A stretch of DNA of 64,000 nucleotides, from contig NZ_BAABWJ010000001.1 in NCBI RefSeq assembly GCF_040372805.1, positions 1,054,001-1,118,000 on the forward strand, in the 5' to 3' direction. Shown piece by piece: positions 1-7,523 of the stretch (the first letter of the stretch is position 1; each line of letters starts with the position of its first letter). Both the position numbers and the translations under genes were made by a program. The notes under the pieces are model-generated. The model made no database searches and was not told where the DNA came from. It saw only the letters and a list, made by a program, of their open reading frames with translations. Origin of the DNA: Pseudoteredinibacter isoporae_A (GTDB taxonomy: Bacteria > Pseudomonadota > Gammaproteobacteria > Pseudomonadales > Cellvibrionaceae).

Positions 1-645
1 TTCGTGTTGCTTGAGCGTTTCTTCCAGACCTTTAAAACGCCAATAGATTTCTGTGTGGTCGGTATTACCGACAAACAAAATATTGCGTCGGCCTTGCTGG
101 TATAAGTAGTCAGCCGCCATCTGGCCGCCGCCGAAGTTATCACTGCCAACCACGCAGTAGGGTTCTTTCTTGCGTTTCGCGCCCCACACCACCATGGGTG
201 ATTTGAGTTTGGCAAACTCAATCAACATGTCTTCCCGCTGGCCCTGGCCGAGAAAAATAAAGCCATCCACCCCTCGCGACAACAACATCTGTTGGAAATC
301 GTTGCTGTTGTTGTGATTGGGGGCAGTGAGAAGTAAATCCTGGTTGTGTTCGCCCAACGCTTCTGAAACACCGGCCAACAGTTCAAAGATAAAAGGGTCG
401 GAAATATGATTTTGGCGATGAGATAAAAAATCGATGGACACCGCGATGGTATTGCTGCGTTTGTGGCGGAGTTTTTGGGCATTACGGTTGACGGTATAAC
501 CCAGTTCCTGGGCGACTTTCAGTACCTTGTCCCGAGTGGCCGGGCTGACCAACTCACTGCCACTGAGTGCCCGAGAAACGGTAGGCTTGGAAACATTCGC
601 CGCTGCGGCTACCTCATCCATTGTGACCGGGTTCTGTCGTGACAC
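1..645 (-). CDS. LacI-family transcriptional regulator (partial, C-terminus beyond window)
   Basis: DNA-binding sugar-responsive repressor. Reading from a GTG start at 645, the protein begins MSRQNPVTMDEVAAAANVSK, the classic LacI helix-turn-helix (VSKPTVSRALSG), followed by the hinge and a periplasmic-binding-protein-like core (VSIDFLSHRQ, SRGVDGFIFLGQG). The GTG has a GGAG ribosome site 7 bases upstream; an in-frame TGA just before it rules out a longer protein. 215 codons are present, about two thirds of a LacI protein. The gene is divergent from the TonB receptor/MFS/trehalase operon, and perfect palindromes lie between them, so it most likely controls that operon in response to trehalose or a related sugar (inference). 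Family assignment is firm; the ligand is inferred from neighbours only. Confidence 0.93.
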   Translation of the reverse strand, partial: MSRQNPVTMDEVAAAANVSKPTVSRALSGSELVSPATRDKVLKVAQELGYTVNRNAQKLRHKRSNTIAVSIDFLSHRQNHISDPFIFELLAGVSEALGEHNQDLLLTAPNHNNSNDFQQMLLSRGVDGFIFLGQGQREDMLIEFAKLKSPMVVWGAKRKKEPYCVVGSDNFGGGQMAADYLYQQGRRNILFVGNTDHTEIYWRFKGLEETLKQHE

Positions 646-720
646 TCACTTGCTCCATCGATAAATCTGTTTAAAAACAAAACTCTATCACCACCCATAA
701 GGGGAAACCAGCATTAACAT

Positions 721-734
721 TGAAATCGATTGTA
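721..734. promoter_or_regulatory. Imperfect LacI-type operator
   Basis: TGAAATCGATTGTA is a near copy of the perfect operator at 800-813, differing at the right end. It lies nearer the divergent lacI gene and may serve autoregulation or looping (inference). Confidence 0.45.
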
Positions 735-775
735 ATAACGGTGATGCAGGGGTTTTCGGTATTTATGAAAAAGTT

Positions 776-791
776 ATGAAATGCATTTCAT
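776..791. promoter_or_regulatory. 16-bp perfect palindrome, candidate LacI-type operator
   Basis: ATGAAATGCATTTCAT is perfectly self-complementary and shares the TGAAAT/ATTTCA half-sites of the operator at 800-813. Its centre is 23 bp from that operator, about two helical turns, which would suit cooperative binding. Confidence 0.55.
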
Positions 792-798
792 AAAGTTG

Positions 799-827
799 TT
801 GAAATCGATTTCATTAGTGGCTAATAT
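799..827 (+). promoter_or_regulatory. Sigma70-type promoter with overlapping LacI operator
   Basis: TTGAAA (799-804), a 17-bp spacer and TAATAT (822-827) form a good sigma70 promoter for the TonB receptor operon. The perfect 14-bp palindrome TGAAATCGATTTCA (800-813) covers the -35 box, the usual geometry for repression by a LacI-family protein. Confidence 0.65.
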
Positions 828-915
828 CTGCTCATCGACCTTGGACAAACGCGCGCAATTCGCCATTGTCGGTAAGACACTCATATATTGCTCTGTGAAA
901 AAGAGGAGAATAATA

Positions 916-3180
916 ATGAAAGCCAAGTTTTTACCCCTGGCTATCCAGGCAGCAATGGCGTGCGCGAGCACAGCAGCTATGGCTCAAGAATCAGCCCTTG
1001 AGGAAGTGGTCGTCACGGGTACGGCAAATGGCAGTGAGATGCGCAAGCTCGATGCTGCCTTTGCGATTACCAATGTGAATGATGAAGATATTGCTAAGCT
1101 TTCCCCCAAAAGTACGGCAGATCTGTTGAAATCCATCCCTGGTGTCTGGGCGGAAAGCTCGGGCGGTGTTGCCGGTGCTAACGTATTTGTGCGTGGCTTC
1201 CCGGCCGGCGGTGATGCTCCGTTTTACACGCTGCAGCTGGAAGGCGCTCCGATTTTCCCACCATCAACGTTATCGTTTTTGGAAAACACCACGTTGTTTC
1301 GCGTAGACGAAACTATCGAGCGTGTGGAAGGTCTGCGCGGTGGTCCGCAACCAGTTCAGGACAATGGTCAACCCGGCTTGACGACAAACTTTATTCTCAA
1401 GCGCGGCCACGATGAGAGTGAAGGCCTCATCAAATACACTACCTCTGATTACGATCTGCAGCGATTCGACGCTGTCGCAAGTGGCAAAATCACCGAGGGC
1501 TTGTACTACATGGTAGGCGGTTATGTGAAATCGTCGCCTGGTGTTCGCGATGCCGGCTTCAGTGCTGAGAAGGGCCGTCAGTTTACGGTGAACATCACTA
1601 AGGAATTGGAAAACGGCAGCTTGTCCGTTTACCACCGTGTTACCGATGACCATGGAACCTGGTATCTGCCCGGTGCGCTCAATGTGCCAGGTGTCGATGC
1701 GTCGTATACACAAGTGGGCACCTTGAATCGACAGGCCCAAATCCAGGTAGGCCCCAATGGTGATGTACGCAATGTCGACTTGGGTGATGGCCGCGGCTGG
1801 GACGGCTCGGTCAGTGGCTTGAACGCTGACTTTGATATTAATGACAATTGGTCCCTGAGTAACAACCTGAATGTAACCCAGGGCGATGCCGACACTCTGG
1901 GTTTTGTACCTAATGGTGGGGCGGTAAATGTGGCGCAGTTATTGGCGAACCCGAGTGCCGATGCCTCTGCCGTTGTTGTGGGTGATATCACCGGTGCGGT
2001 GACGGGCAACGCCATTTCGGGTGATCGTTACCTTCAGCAATTTGGTGTGTGGGAAGTTCGTAAAGATATCGAGTCCTTCACCAACAATCTGTCTTTAACG
2101 GGCAGTTACGATGCATTTGATCTGGTGTTGGGTTATTACACGGCCACCACATCAGTGGATGAGTTCTGGTCTTTGGGCAATCAAAAATACTATGTCGTGG
2201 GTCAGGGCGGTGAACGTGTCAACGGTATTGCCTGTAACGCTGCGGATGTTGACAGCTGTGGTTGGAATTATGATATCGATGCCACCGGTGACATGACTCA
2301 GAATGCGATCTATACCACCGTGACCTACCGTTTCAACGATGACTTGAGTGTTGATCTCGGTGTTCGTAACGAAGAACACGATGTTGAGTACAGTGTCGAT
2401 GAAGGTTTGACTGGCAACATCAGTAAGTTTGTAAACTACAACGAAACCAAAACCTCGTTTACCTTGGGTGCGAATTACGCCCTAAATGATGATCAGGGCT
2501 TGTTCGCTCGGGTAAGCAAAGGTTTCAAGTTGCCGTACTTCGATGATTTTAGAGATAACTACGGCGCGTTCCAGAACGGTGAAGATCTGATCAAGGAAGT
2601 GAAACAATTCGAGTTGGGCTACAAGGCGAGCTTCGAAACGGTGTCCGCGTACTTGACCTTCTTTGGTAATGAAGTGATCGGTGATACCTTTGTCGCTCAG
2701 CCTGGTGCACCAGCTCAGGTGTTTACAAACGAGGCTTATGGCCTTGAAGTCGATGTGAAGTGGGTTCATGACAGTGGTTTCTCATTGTTGGCCAATGCCA
2801 CCATTCAAGAGACCGAAATCACCGAAAGCCCGAACAACAATGGCAATGAAGCCCAGCGCCAACCCCCTTATCAAATTCGTCTCTCGCCGAGCTACGACTT
2901 TGATTTGAGTGACGGTATGTCGGCAACGCTTTACGGAACATTGACCGCAGTGGACGATCGTTTTAGTGACAACGGCAACACAGTGGTTTTACCGGCTTAT
3001 GAAAAAGTCGATCTGGGGGTGATTTTTTATCCCAACGAGCAGTTAAGTGTGCAGTTATTGGTTGATAATGTGACGGACGAAGAAGGTCTGACAGAAGGAG
3101 ACCCTCGCAATCCTTCAGCGCCGAATGGTCGTTACATTTTGCCAAGAACTACGAAATTCAGCATTTCTTACGCATTTTAG
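916..3180 (+). CDS. TonB-dependent outer-membrane receptor (trehalose/oligosaccharide locus)
   Basis: Outer-membrane 22-strand barrel that imports a ligand with energy from TonB/ExbBD. The 754-aa protein has a signal peptide (about 1-24, ending AMAQ), a TonB-box-like EEVVVTGT just after it, a plug domain (LLKSIPGVWAESSGG, VFVRGFPAGG, VEGLRGGPQP) and a barrel ending in ISYAF with the terminal Phe. The start at 916 is chosen over the in-frame ATG at 781 because it gives a proper signal peptide and has AAGAGGAG upstream; the 781 ATG lies within the operator region. It is followed by a terminator and then by MFS and trehalase genes, so the substrate is probably trehalose or a trehalose-containing glucoside (inference from context). 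Confidence 0.93.
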   Translation: MKAKFLPLAIQAAMACASTAAMAQESALEEVVVTGTANGSEMRKLDAAFAITNVNDEDIAKLSPKSTADLLKSIPGVWAESSGGVAGANVFVRGFPAGGDAPFYTLQLEGAPIFPPSTLSFLENTTLFRVDETIERVEGLRGGPQPVQDNGQPGLTTNFILKRGHDESEGLIKYTTSDYDLQRFDAVASGKITEGLYYMVGGYVKSSPGVRDAGFSAEKGRQFTVNITKELENGSLSVYHRVTDDHGTWYLPGALNVPGVDASYTQVGTLNRQAQIQVGPNGDVRNVDLGDGRGWDGSVSGLNADFDINDNWSLSNNLNVTQGDADTLGFVPNGGAVNVAQLLANPSADASAVVVGDITGAVTGNAISGDRYLQQFGVWEVRKDIESFTNNLSLTGSYDAFDLVLGYYTATTSVDEFWSLGNQKYYVVGQGGERVNGIACNAADVDSCGWNYDIDATGDMTQNAIYTTVTYRFNDDLSVDLGVRNEEHDVEYSVDEGLTGNISKFVNYNETKTSFTLGANYALNDDQGLFARVSKGFKLPYFDDFRDNYGAFQNGEDLIKEVKQFELGYKASFETVSAYLTFFGNEVIGDTFVAQPGAPAQVFTNEAYGLEVDVKWVHDSGFSLLANATIQETEITESPNNNGNEAQRQPPYQIRLSPSYDFDLSDGMSATLYGTLTAVDDRFSDNGNTVVLPAYEKVDLGVIFYPNEQLSVQLLVDNVTDEEGLTEGDPRNPSAPNGRYILPRTTKFSISYAF

Positions 3181-3191
3181 TGTGCCCTGTT

Positions 3192-3239
3192 GCTTGCTAT
3201 CGCTAGTTGGACAAGTGTTGGGCGATAGCAAGCTTTTTT
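3192..3239 (+). terminator. Rho-independent terminator after the TonB receptor gene
   Basis: A 12-bp perfect stem (GCTTGCTATCGC / GCGATAGCAAGC) with an 18-base loop is followed by a T tract. It ends just before the ribosome site of the MFS gene, so it probably makes the receptor mRNA more abundant than the downstream genes. Confidence 0.75.
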
Positions 3240-3254
3240 AGGAGTTGGAACGGT

Positions 3255-4520
3255 ATGAAATCACTTTGGGCCGTTAAGCTTTCACTGTTTATCAATTACT
3301 TTTTGTTTGCGATGTTGTTAAACAGCGTAGGCACCGTAATTTTTCAAGTACAAAACAGCTTTGCGGTGGGCGAAACGGCGGCCAGTGTGATTGAAGCGTA
3401 TAAAGACTTGAGTATTGCACTGACGTCTTTTTTGGTGGGTTCCTTTATTGCCAAGATCGGTTACAAGCGTTCAATGCTGATGTCCCTGTTACTGATCGCG
3501 ATCTGTTGTTTTTGCATTCCCTACATTCCTGGCTTCTGGTCCATAAAACTATTGTTCGCCGTCACAGGGTTTTGTTTTGCTCTGGTAAAAGTGTCCACGT
3601 TTGCCTGTATCGCCCTGTTCGCGGAAAAGCGTCAGGAACATGCCAGTTTTATGAACTTTCTTGAAGCTATGTTTATGGTTGGTGTACTTTCCGGGTACTT
3701 TTTATTTTCGTTTTATGTCGACAATAAAGACCCAGGAAATTTGGTCTGGCTGAATGTGTATTTCCTGATGTCCGGTTTGGCCTTGATGGCCTTTCTTCTG
3801 TTGCTTTTCTCCCCGCTGAATGAATCCAGGCTCGTCGCCGAGACCGAGCAGTCGAAGAGTATTAAGGATGATTTCTTGGGGATGTTGTCATTGTGCGCCA
3901 AACCCTTGGTTACCGTATTTGTTGTCAGTGTTTTTTTATACGTATTGGTCGAGCAGAGCATTATGAGCTGGCTACCAACGTTTAATTCCCGCGTCCTGAA
4001 TATGTCGGCAAGTCTGAGTATTCAAATGGCGAGTATGTTAGCAGCTGCGACAGCGATTGGTCGGTTCTGTGCAGGTTTCGCCTTGCAACGTTTCAGCTGG
4101 TATAGCCTGTTGAATATTTGTCTGTTTGCGGCCGCTGGCCTGGTTTTGTTAGCGATGCCGCTGGCAGCAGGCCACGATGGTCGTCTGGTAGAGAGTTGGT
4201 CAGCTGCTCCTTTGGCGGCGTTTATTTTTCCTTTGATTGGTTTCTGTCTGGCACCGATATACCCTGCGGTCAACTCATTGATCCTGTCTTCCCTGCCGTT
4301 AAAAATGCATGCGGCCATGGCTGGCTTGATTGTTGTATTTTCAGCCTTGGGAGGGACGACAGGTTCGATCCTCACCGGCAAATTGTTTGAAGTTGTTGGC
4401 GGACAGGAAGCCTTTTATTTTTCCTTAATTCCGATCGTTGGATTAGTTGCTTGTTTATACCTCTTTAAGACAAAAGTGGATGCTCAAAGCCGTTCCCAGG
4501 ATTTGGGTGTAGAGAGTTAA
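3255..4520 (+). CDS. MFS sugar permease
   Basis: Inner-membrane major facilitator transporter, 421 aa, with about 12 hydrophobic segments and a loop with basic residues (GSFIAKIGYKRSML) between helices 2 and 3, as in FucP/FHS-type sugar:proton symporters. The ATG at 3255 has AGGAGTTGGA upstream; an in-frame ATG at 3207 lies inside the terminator stem-loop and is rejected. It sits between a TonB receptor and a cytoplasmic trehalase with only 5 bp to the next gene, so it most likely carries trehalose (or a similar disaccharide) from periplasm to cytoplasm. Family firm, substrate inferred. Confidence 0.88.
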   Translation: MKSLWAVKLSLFINYFLFAMLLNSVGTVIFQVQNSFAVGETAASVIEAYKDLSIALTSFLVGSFIAKIGYKRSMLMSLLLIAICCFCIPYIPGFWSIKLLFAVTGFCFALVKVSTFACIALFAEKRQEHASFMNFLEAMFMVGVLSGYFLFSFYVDNKDPGNLVWLNVYFLMSGLALMAFLLLLFSPLNESRLVAETEQSKSIKDDFLGMLSLCAKPLVTVFVVSVFLYVLVEQSIMSWLPTFNSRVLNMSASLSIQMASMLAAATAIGRFCAGFALQRFSWYSLLNICLFAAAGLVLLAMPLAAGHDGRLVESWSAAPLAAFIFPLIGFCLAPIYPAVNSLILSSLPLKMHAAMAGLIVVFSALGGTTGSILTGKLFEVVGGQEAFYFSLIPIVGLVACLYLFKTKVDAQSRSQDLGVES

Positions 4521-4525
4521 CACGT

Positions 4526-6046
4526 GTGAAGCAGCAAACCTTAAAATCCATCTGTCTGTCAAAGGACGTTCCAGAACTGTTCGTTGATGTGCAGACGCAA
4601 AGGGTATTTCCAGATTCAAAAATGTTTGCCGATGCCAGTCCAAAAATGGACTTGTGCAGCATCCGGGAAAAATACCTGAAACTGAAAAACGAGCAGGACG
4701 TTGATCTTGTGGCGTTTGTTGAAAGACACTTTGATTTACCGCTTGACCATGACATGCAACTTTCAACCGAAAAAATGGATGTCTGGACCTATATTGATCA
4801 GCTTTGGTTAACGCTCACCCGTCGTCCTGATTTTGATAACAGCTCCTTGTTGCATCTCCCCAGGCCCTATGTGGTGCCAGGGGGACGCTTCCGGGAAATC
4901 TATTACTGGGACAGTTACTTCACTATGCTGGGCTTGGCCAAGAGCGGTCATGTTGATCTAGTAGAGGACATGGTTGAAAATTTCGCCAGCTTGATGCGCA
5001 ATTATGGTGTGATTCCCAATGGGAATCGGGAATATTATTTGAGTCGCACACAGCCACCGTATTTTGCCTTGATGCTTCAATTGCTCGCCAAGCTGAGGAA
5101 GAATGAGCGTTTGCTGTTGGGTTACATTGATGTGATGGAGGCCGAGTACGCCTATTGGATGAAAGGGCAGGAGCGATTGACTCACAGTGGTGATGCCCAC
5201 AGCCGGGTCGTAAAGTTAAAGACTTTTTTCCTGAATCGATACCATGATGATCTCAATGAGCCTCGCCCTGAAAGTTTCTTTGAGGACAAGCAGCTCGAAA
5301 AGCAGCTCAAGGCAAACAAGGTAAACTTGTTTCGTGATATTCGCAGTGCCTGTGAAAGCGGCTGGGATTTTTCTTCGCGCTGGTTCGCGGACAAACAAGA
5401 CTTTAGCAGTATCGAGACGACTCGAGTCATTCCCGTTGATCTCAATTGTTTAATGCATGAGTTGGAGGCAACTCTGGCACGAGCGTATACCTTGGCCGGA
5501 AATGATGATCAGGCAACACGTTATCAAGGCTTTGCCGAGCATCGTAAGCAGGCCATTCAGGAATTATTTTTTAATCCCGAGCAAAATTGGTTTTGTGATT
5601 TGAACCGAGAAGATGCCTCGTTTCGGCCCACGAAGACCCTCGCGGCCGCCTATCCGCTTTATTCGGAGTTGGCGACAGCTGAGCAGGCGGCGGTGATTGC
5701 TGAGCATTTACAGAGCGATTTTCTGTATCCGGGGGGCTGGGTAACATCGACGGCGCGCAGCGATCAACAGTGGGATTTCCCCAATGGTTGGGCGCCTTTA
5801 CAGTGGACGGTGTATCGAGGTTTACGCAATTACGGTTTTGAAGATTTGGCGCGCAAGGGCGCTGAAGCCTGGCTGAAGAATGTCACTGCGTTATATTCCC
5901 GCACTGGCAGGTTGTATGAAAAATACGATGTGGTCAACACCGAACGCTTTGCCGATGGTGGGGAATATCAAAACCAGTACGGCTTTGGTTGGACTAACGC
6001 CATCTTACTTAAACTTGAGGAAGGGCTGAACGAGCAGTCTCAGTGA
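4526..6046 (+). CDS. treF: Cytoplasmic trehalase (GH37)
   Basis: Hydrolyses alpha,alpha-trehalose to two glucose molecules. The 506-aa protein carries both trehalase signatures, PGGRFREIYYWDSY and QWDFPNGWAP, and the segment ESGWDFSSRW that holds the catalytic acid Asp in family GH37; the region EKYDVVN near the C-terminus carries the other catalytic Glu. No signal peptide is visible, so the enzyme is cytoplasmic like TreF rather than periplasmic like TreA. The start is GTG, 5 bp after the MFS stop codon, indicating translational coupling. It completes an uptake and hydrolysis operon with the receptor and permease upstream, and is convergent with the AraC-type gene. Confidence 0.94.
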   Translation: MKQQTLKSICLSKDVPELFVDVQTQRVFPDSKMFADASPKMDLCSIREKYLKLKNEQDVDLVAFVERHFDLPLDHDMQLSTEKMDVWTYIDQLWLTLTRRPDFDNSSLLHLPRPYVVPGGRFREIYYWDSYFTMLGLAKSGHVDLVEDMVENFASLMRNYGVIPNGNREYYLSRTQPPYFALMLQLLAKLRKNERLLLGYIDVMEAEYAYWMKGQERLTHSGDAHSRVVKLKTFFLNRYHDDLNEPRPESFFEDKQLEKQLKANKVNLFRDIRSACESGWDFSSRWFADKQDFSSIETTRVIPVDLNCLMHELEATLARAYTLAGNDDQATRYQGFAEHRKQAIQELFFNPEQNWFCDLNREDASFRPTKTLAAAYPLYSELATAEQAAVIAEHLQSDFLYPGGWVTSTARSDQQWDFPNGWAPLQWTVYRGLRNYGFEDLARKGAEAWLKNVTALYSRTGRLYEKYDVVNTERFADGGEYQNQYGFGWTNAILLKLEEGLNEQSQ

Positions 6047-6064
6047 ACGGATACCACGGAGGGC

Positions 6065-7249
6065 TCAGACCCCCTCATTTCCCTGACCCTGTTTCCGATA
6101 TTGCGACGGTGTTGTGCCGGTTATTTTCTTAAAGTAACTGTTGAAGGTTGCTTTGCTGTTAAAGCCCGAGTCCAACATGATGTCGGTAATGCTCTTGTCG
6201 GAAATTTCGCCATCACGTAACTGGCGTGTGGCTTCATTTACGCGAAACTCATTGATAAATTCAAAGAAATTCTTATCCAGTGCCCGATTGATCGTGTTTG
6301 ACAGGTTTCGCTGGGGCCAATTCATTTGCTTGGCCAGTTGTTCAAGGGTCAGTGAAGGCTTTAAGAATGGCTTCTCGCTGTCCATATAAGCCATTAACTG
6401 TTCGCTATTCTCATGAAAATCACAGGTCTTGGTTTCCTCTTGTGAGGGCGTCGTATTCTCTGCGGACTCGGGTTCGAGCAAGCGTTCCAGCTTTGACGCT
6501 TTGCTGAGGCTTTGGAAGATCAGGGCGCATATCAATACAAAAGCGACATAATTCGACAGCAATCCCATAAAGGCGTAGTTAATCGGGAAGAACCATTCCT
6601 TCGACGTTATGATGGCCAGGGAAACCAAAATGGCCCAGGCGCGCAAAATCAGAAATCCGCTGGTGAGCAGGCGCAACCAGGAAAAGTCGATTTTCTCAAT
6701 ATCAGAGTGCACATTCAGAGCGGCGCTGCTGTATTTTCTTAGTTCGTACAGGCAATAGGCCCCCAGGGAAAACCGGAACACTTCTCGGAATAAATAAATC
6801 GCGTGATGGGTAATGGGGTAATCGTCTGCGGAATTTTCAATCAACATGATTTGATCTTCAGCGGACAGGCTCCAAAATACGAGGAAAATATAAACAAGGT
6901 ACAGAAGTGTTGGGACCAGCAGGCGAAGATCCGTGACTCGAAACTGGTAGTTTTTATAGAGCAGCGACCGGGTATACCAAAGCAATAAAGGGCCTTCCAA
7001 CCAGTAGGCTACACCAAAGGCATAGAACAGATCGGGGGATGCTTCCAGTGCCCAGCTTTTAAAGCCGGCACCAAAATTCACCAGGATATCCATCGGAATG
7101 AACGCTTGGGTGAGCAAAAAACACGCTAACAGAATTTGGCTGACTCGGTTCTTGTTTGGACTCAGCAACAGCAACAGTGCGAACAATAAACACTGGTAGG
7201 TGGTTCCAACGAGTACGAGGTCGTGAAAATTAAATAACAGAGTATCCAT
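6065..7249 (-). CDS. Membrane-anchored AraC-family transcriptional regulator
   Basis: The N-terminal 240-250 residues hold about seven hydrophobic segments, followed by a hydrophilic linker rich in Glu and a C-terminal AraC/XylS DNA-binding domain (two helix-turn-helix units; LEQLAKQMNWPQRNLSNTIN, FNSKATFNSYFKKITGTTPS). This architecture of a multi-pass sensor fused to AraC HTH is known in marine polysaccharide loci. Start at 7249 (MDTLLFNFHD) gives 394 aa; a longer in-frame start at 7315 adds 22 poorly hydrophobic residues and cannot be excluded. It lies divergently from the TonB receptor/GH3/symporter genes and probably activates them when a glucan product is sensed (inference). Confidence 0.88.
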   Translation of the reverse strand: MDTLLFNFHDLVLVGTTYQCLLFALLLLLSPNKNRVSQILLACFLLTQAFIPMDILVNFGAGFKSWALEASPDLFYAFGVAYWLEGPLLLWYTRSLLYKNYQFRVTDLRLLVPTLLYLVYIFLVFWSLSAEDQIMLIENSADDYPITHHAIYLFREVFRFSLGAYCLYELRKYSSAALNVHSDIEKIDFSWLRLLTSGFLILRAWAILVSLAIITSKEWFFPINYAFMGLLSNYVAFVLICALIFQSLSKASKLERLLEPESAENTTPSQEETKTCDFHENSEQLMAYMDSEKPFLKPSLTLEQLAKQMNWPQRNLSNTINRALDKNFFEFINEFRVNEATRQLRDGEISDKSITDIMLDSGFNSKATFNSYFKKITGTTPSQYRKQGQGNEGV

Positions 7250-7523
7250 ATTGTCTGGCGAAATGCTTATAACTATATTTGTTGATATTTTTATTCTTAA
7301 TAACCAGACCTTCAATTATCGTCGGTTTTAACAGTACGAGTTCAAGTAATTATGAGTTTAGACGTACTAATATCCGATATTACCTAAAGTCGGACGCAGA
7401 ATTAACTGGAGATCGATAAGTTTAACTCGGTTTTTGTAAGCCCCCAAACCATGCAAAAACAAAAAATGGCATTAGCTCAAAACGGCTTCTGGCTTAAATA
7501 AGAATAAACTCATGGAGAAACCG
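7250..7523. other. Divergent promoter region between AraC-type gene and TonB receptor
   Basis: AT-rich and non-coding. Inverted AGTACG (7333-7338) and CGTACT (7363-7368) are separated by 24 bp, with two GAGTT repeats between them; these could be regulator sites but resemble no operator I recognise. No clear sigma70 promoter can be called. Confidence 0.4.

Noticed and set aside
781..915. Upstream extension of the first TonB receptor from ATG 781
   Set aside because: It would cover the promoter and an operator and would place 45 residues before a clear signal peptide.
7333..7368. AGTACG...CGTACT inverted repeat as an operator of the AraC-type regulator
   Set aside because: AraC proteins usually bind direct repeats and the arms are short with a 24-bp gap; not enough to call.
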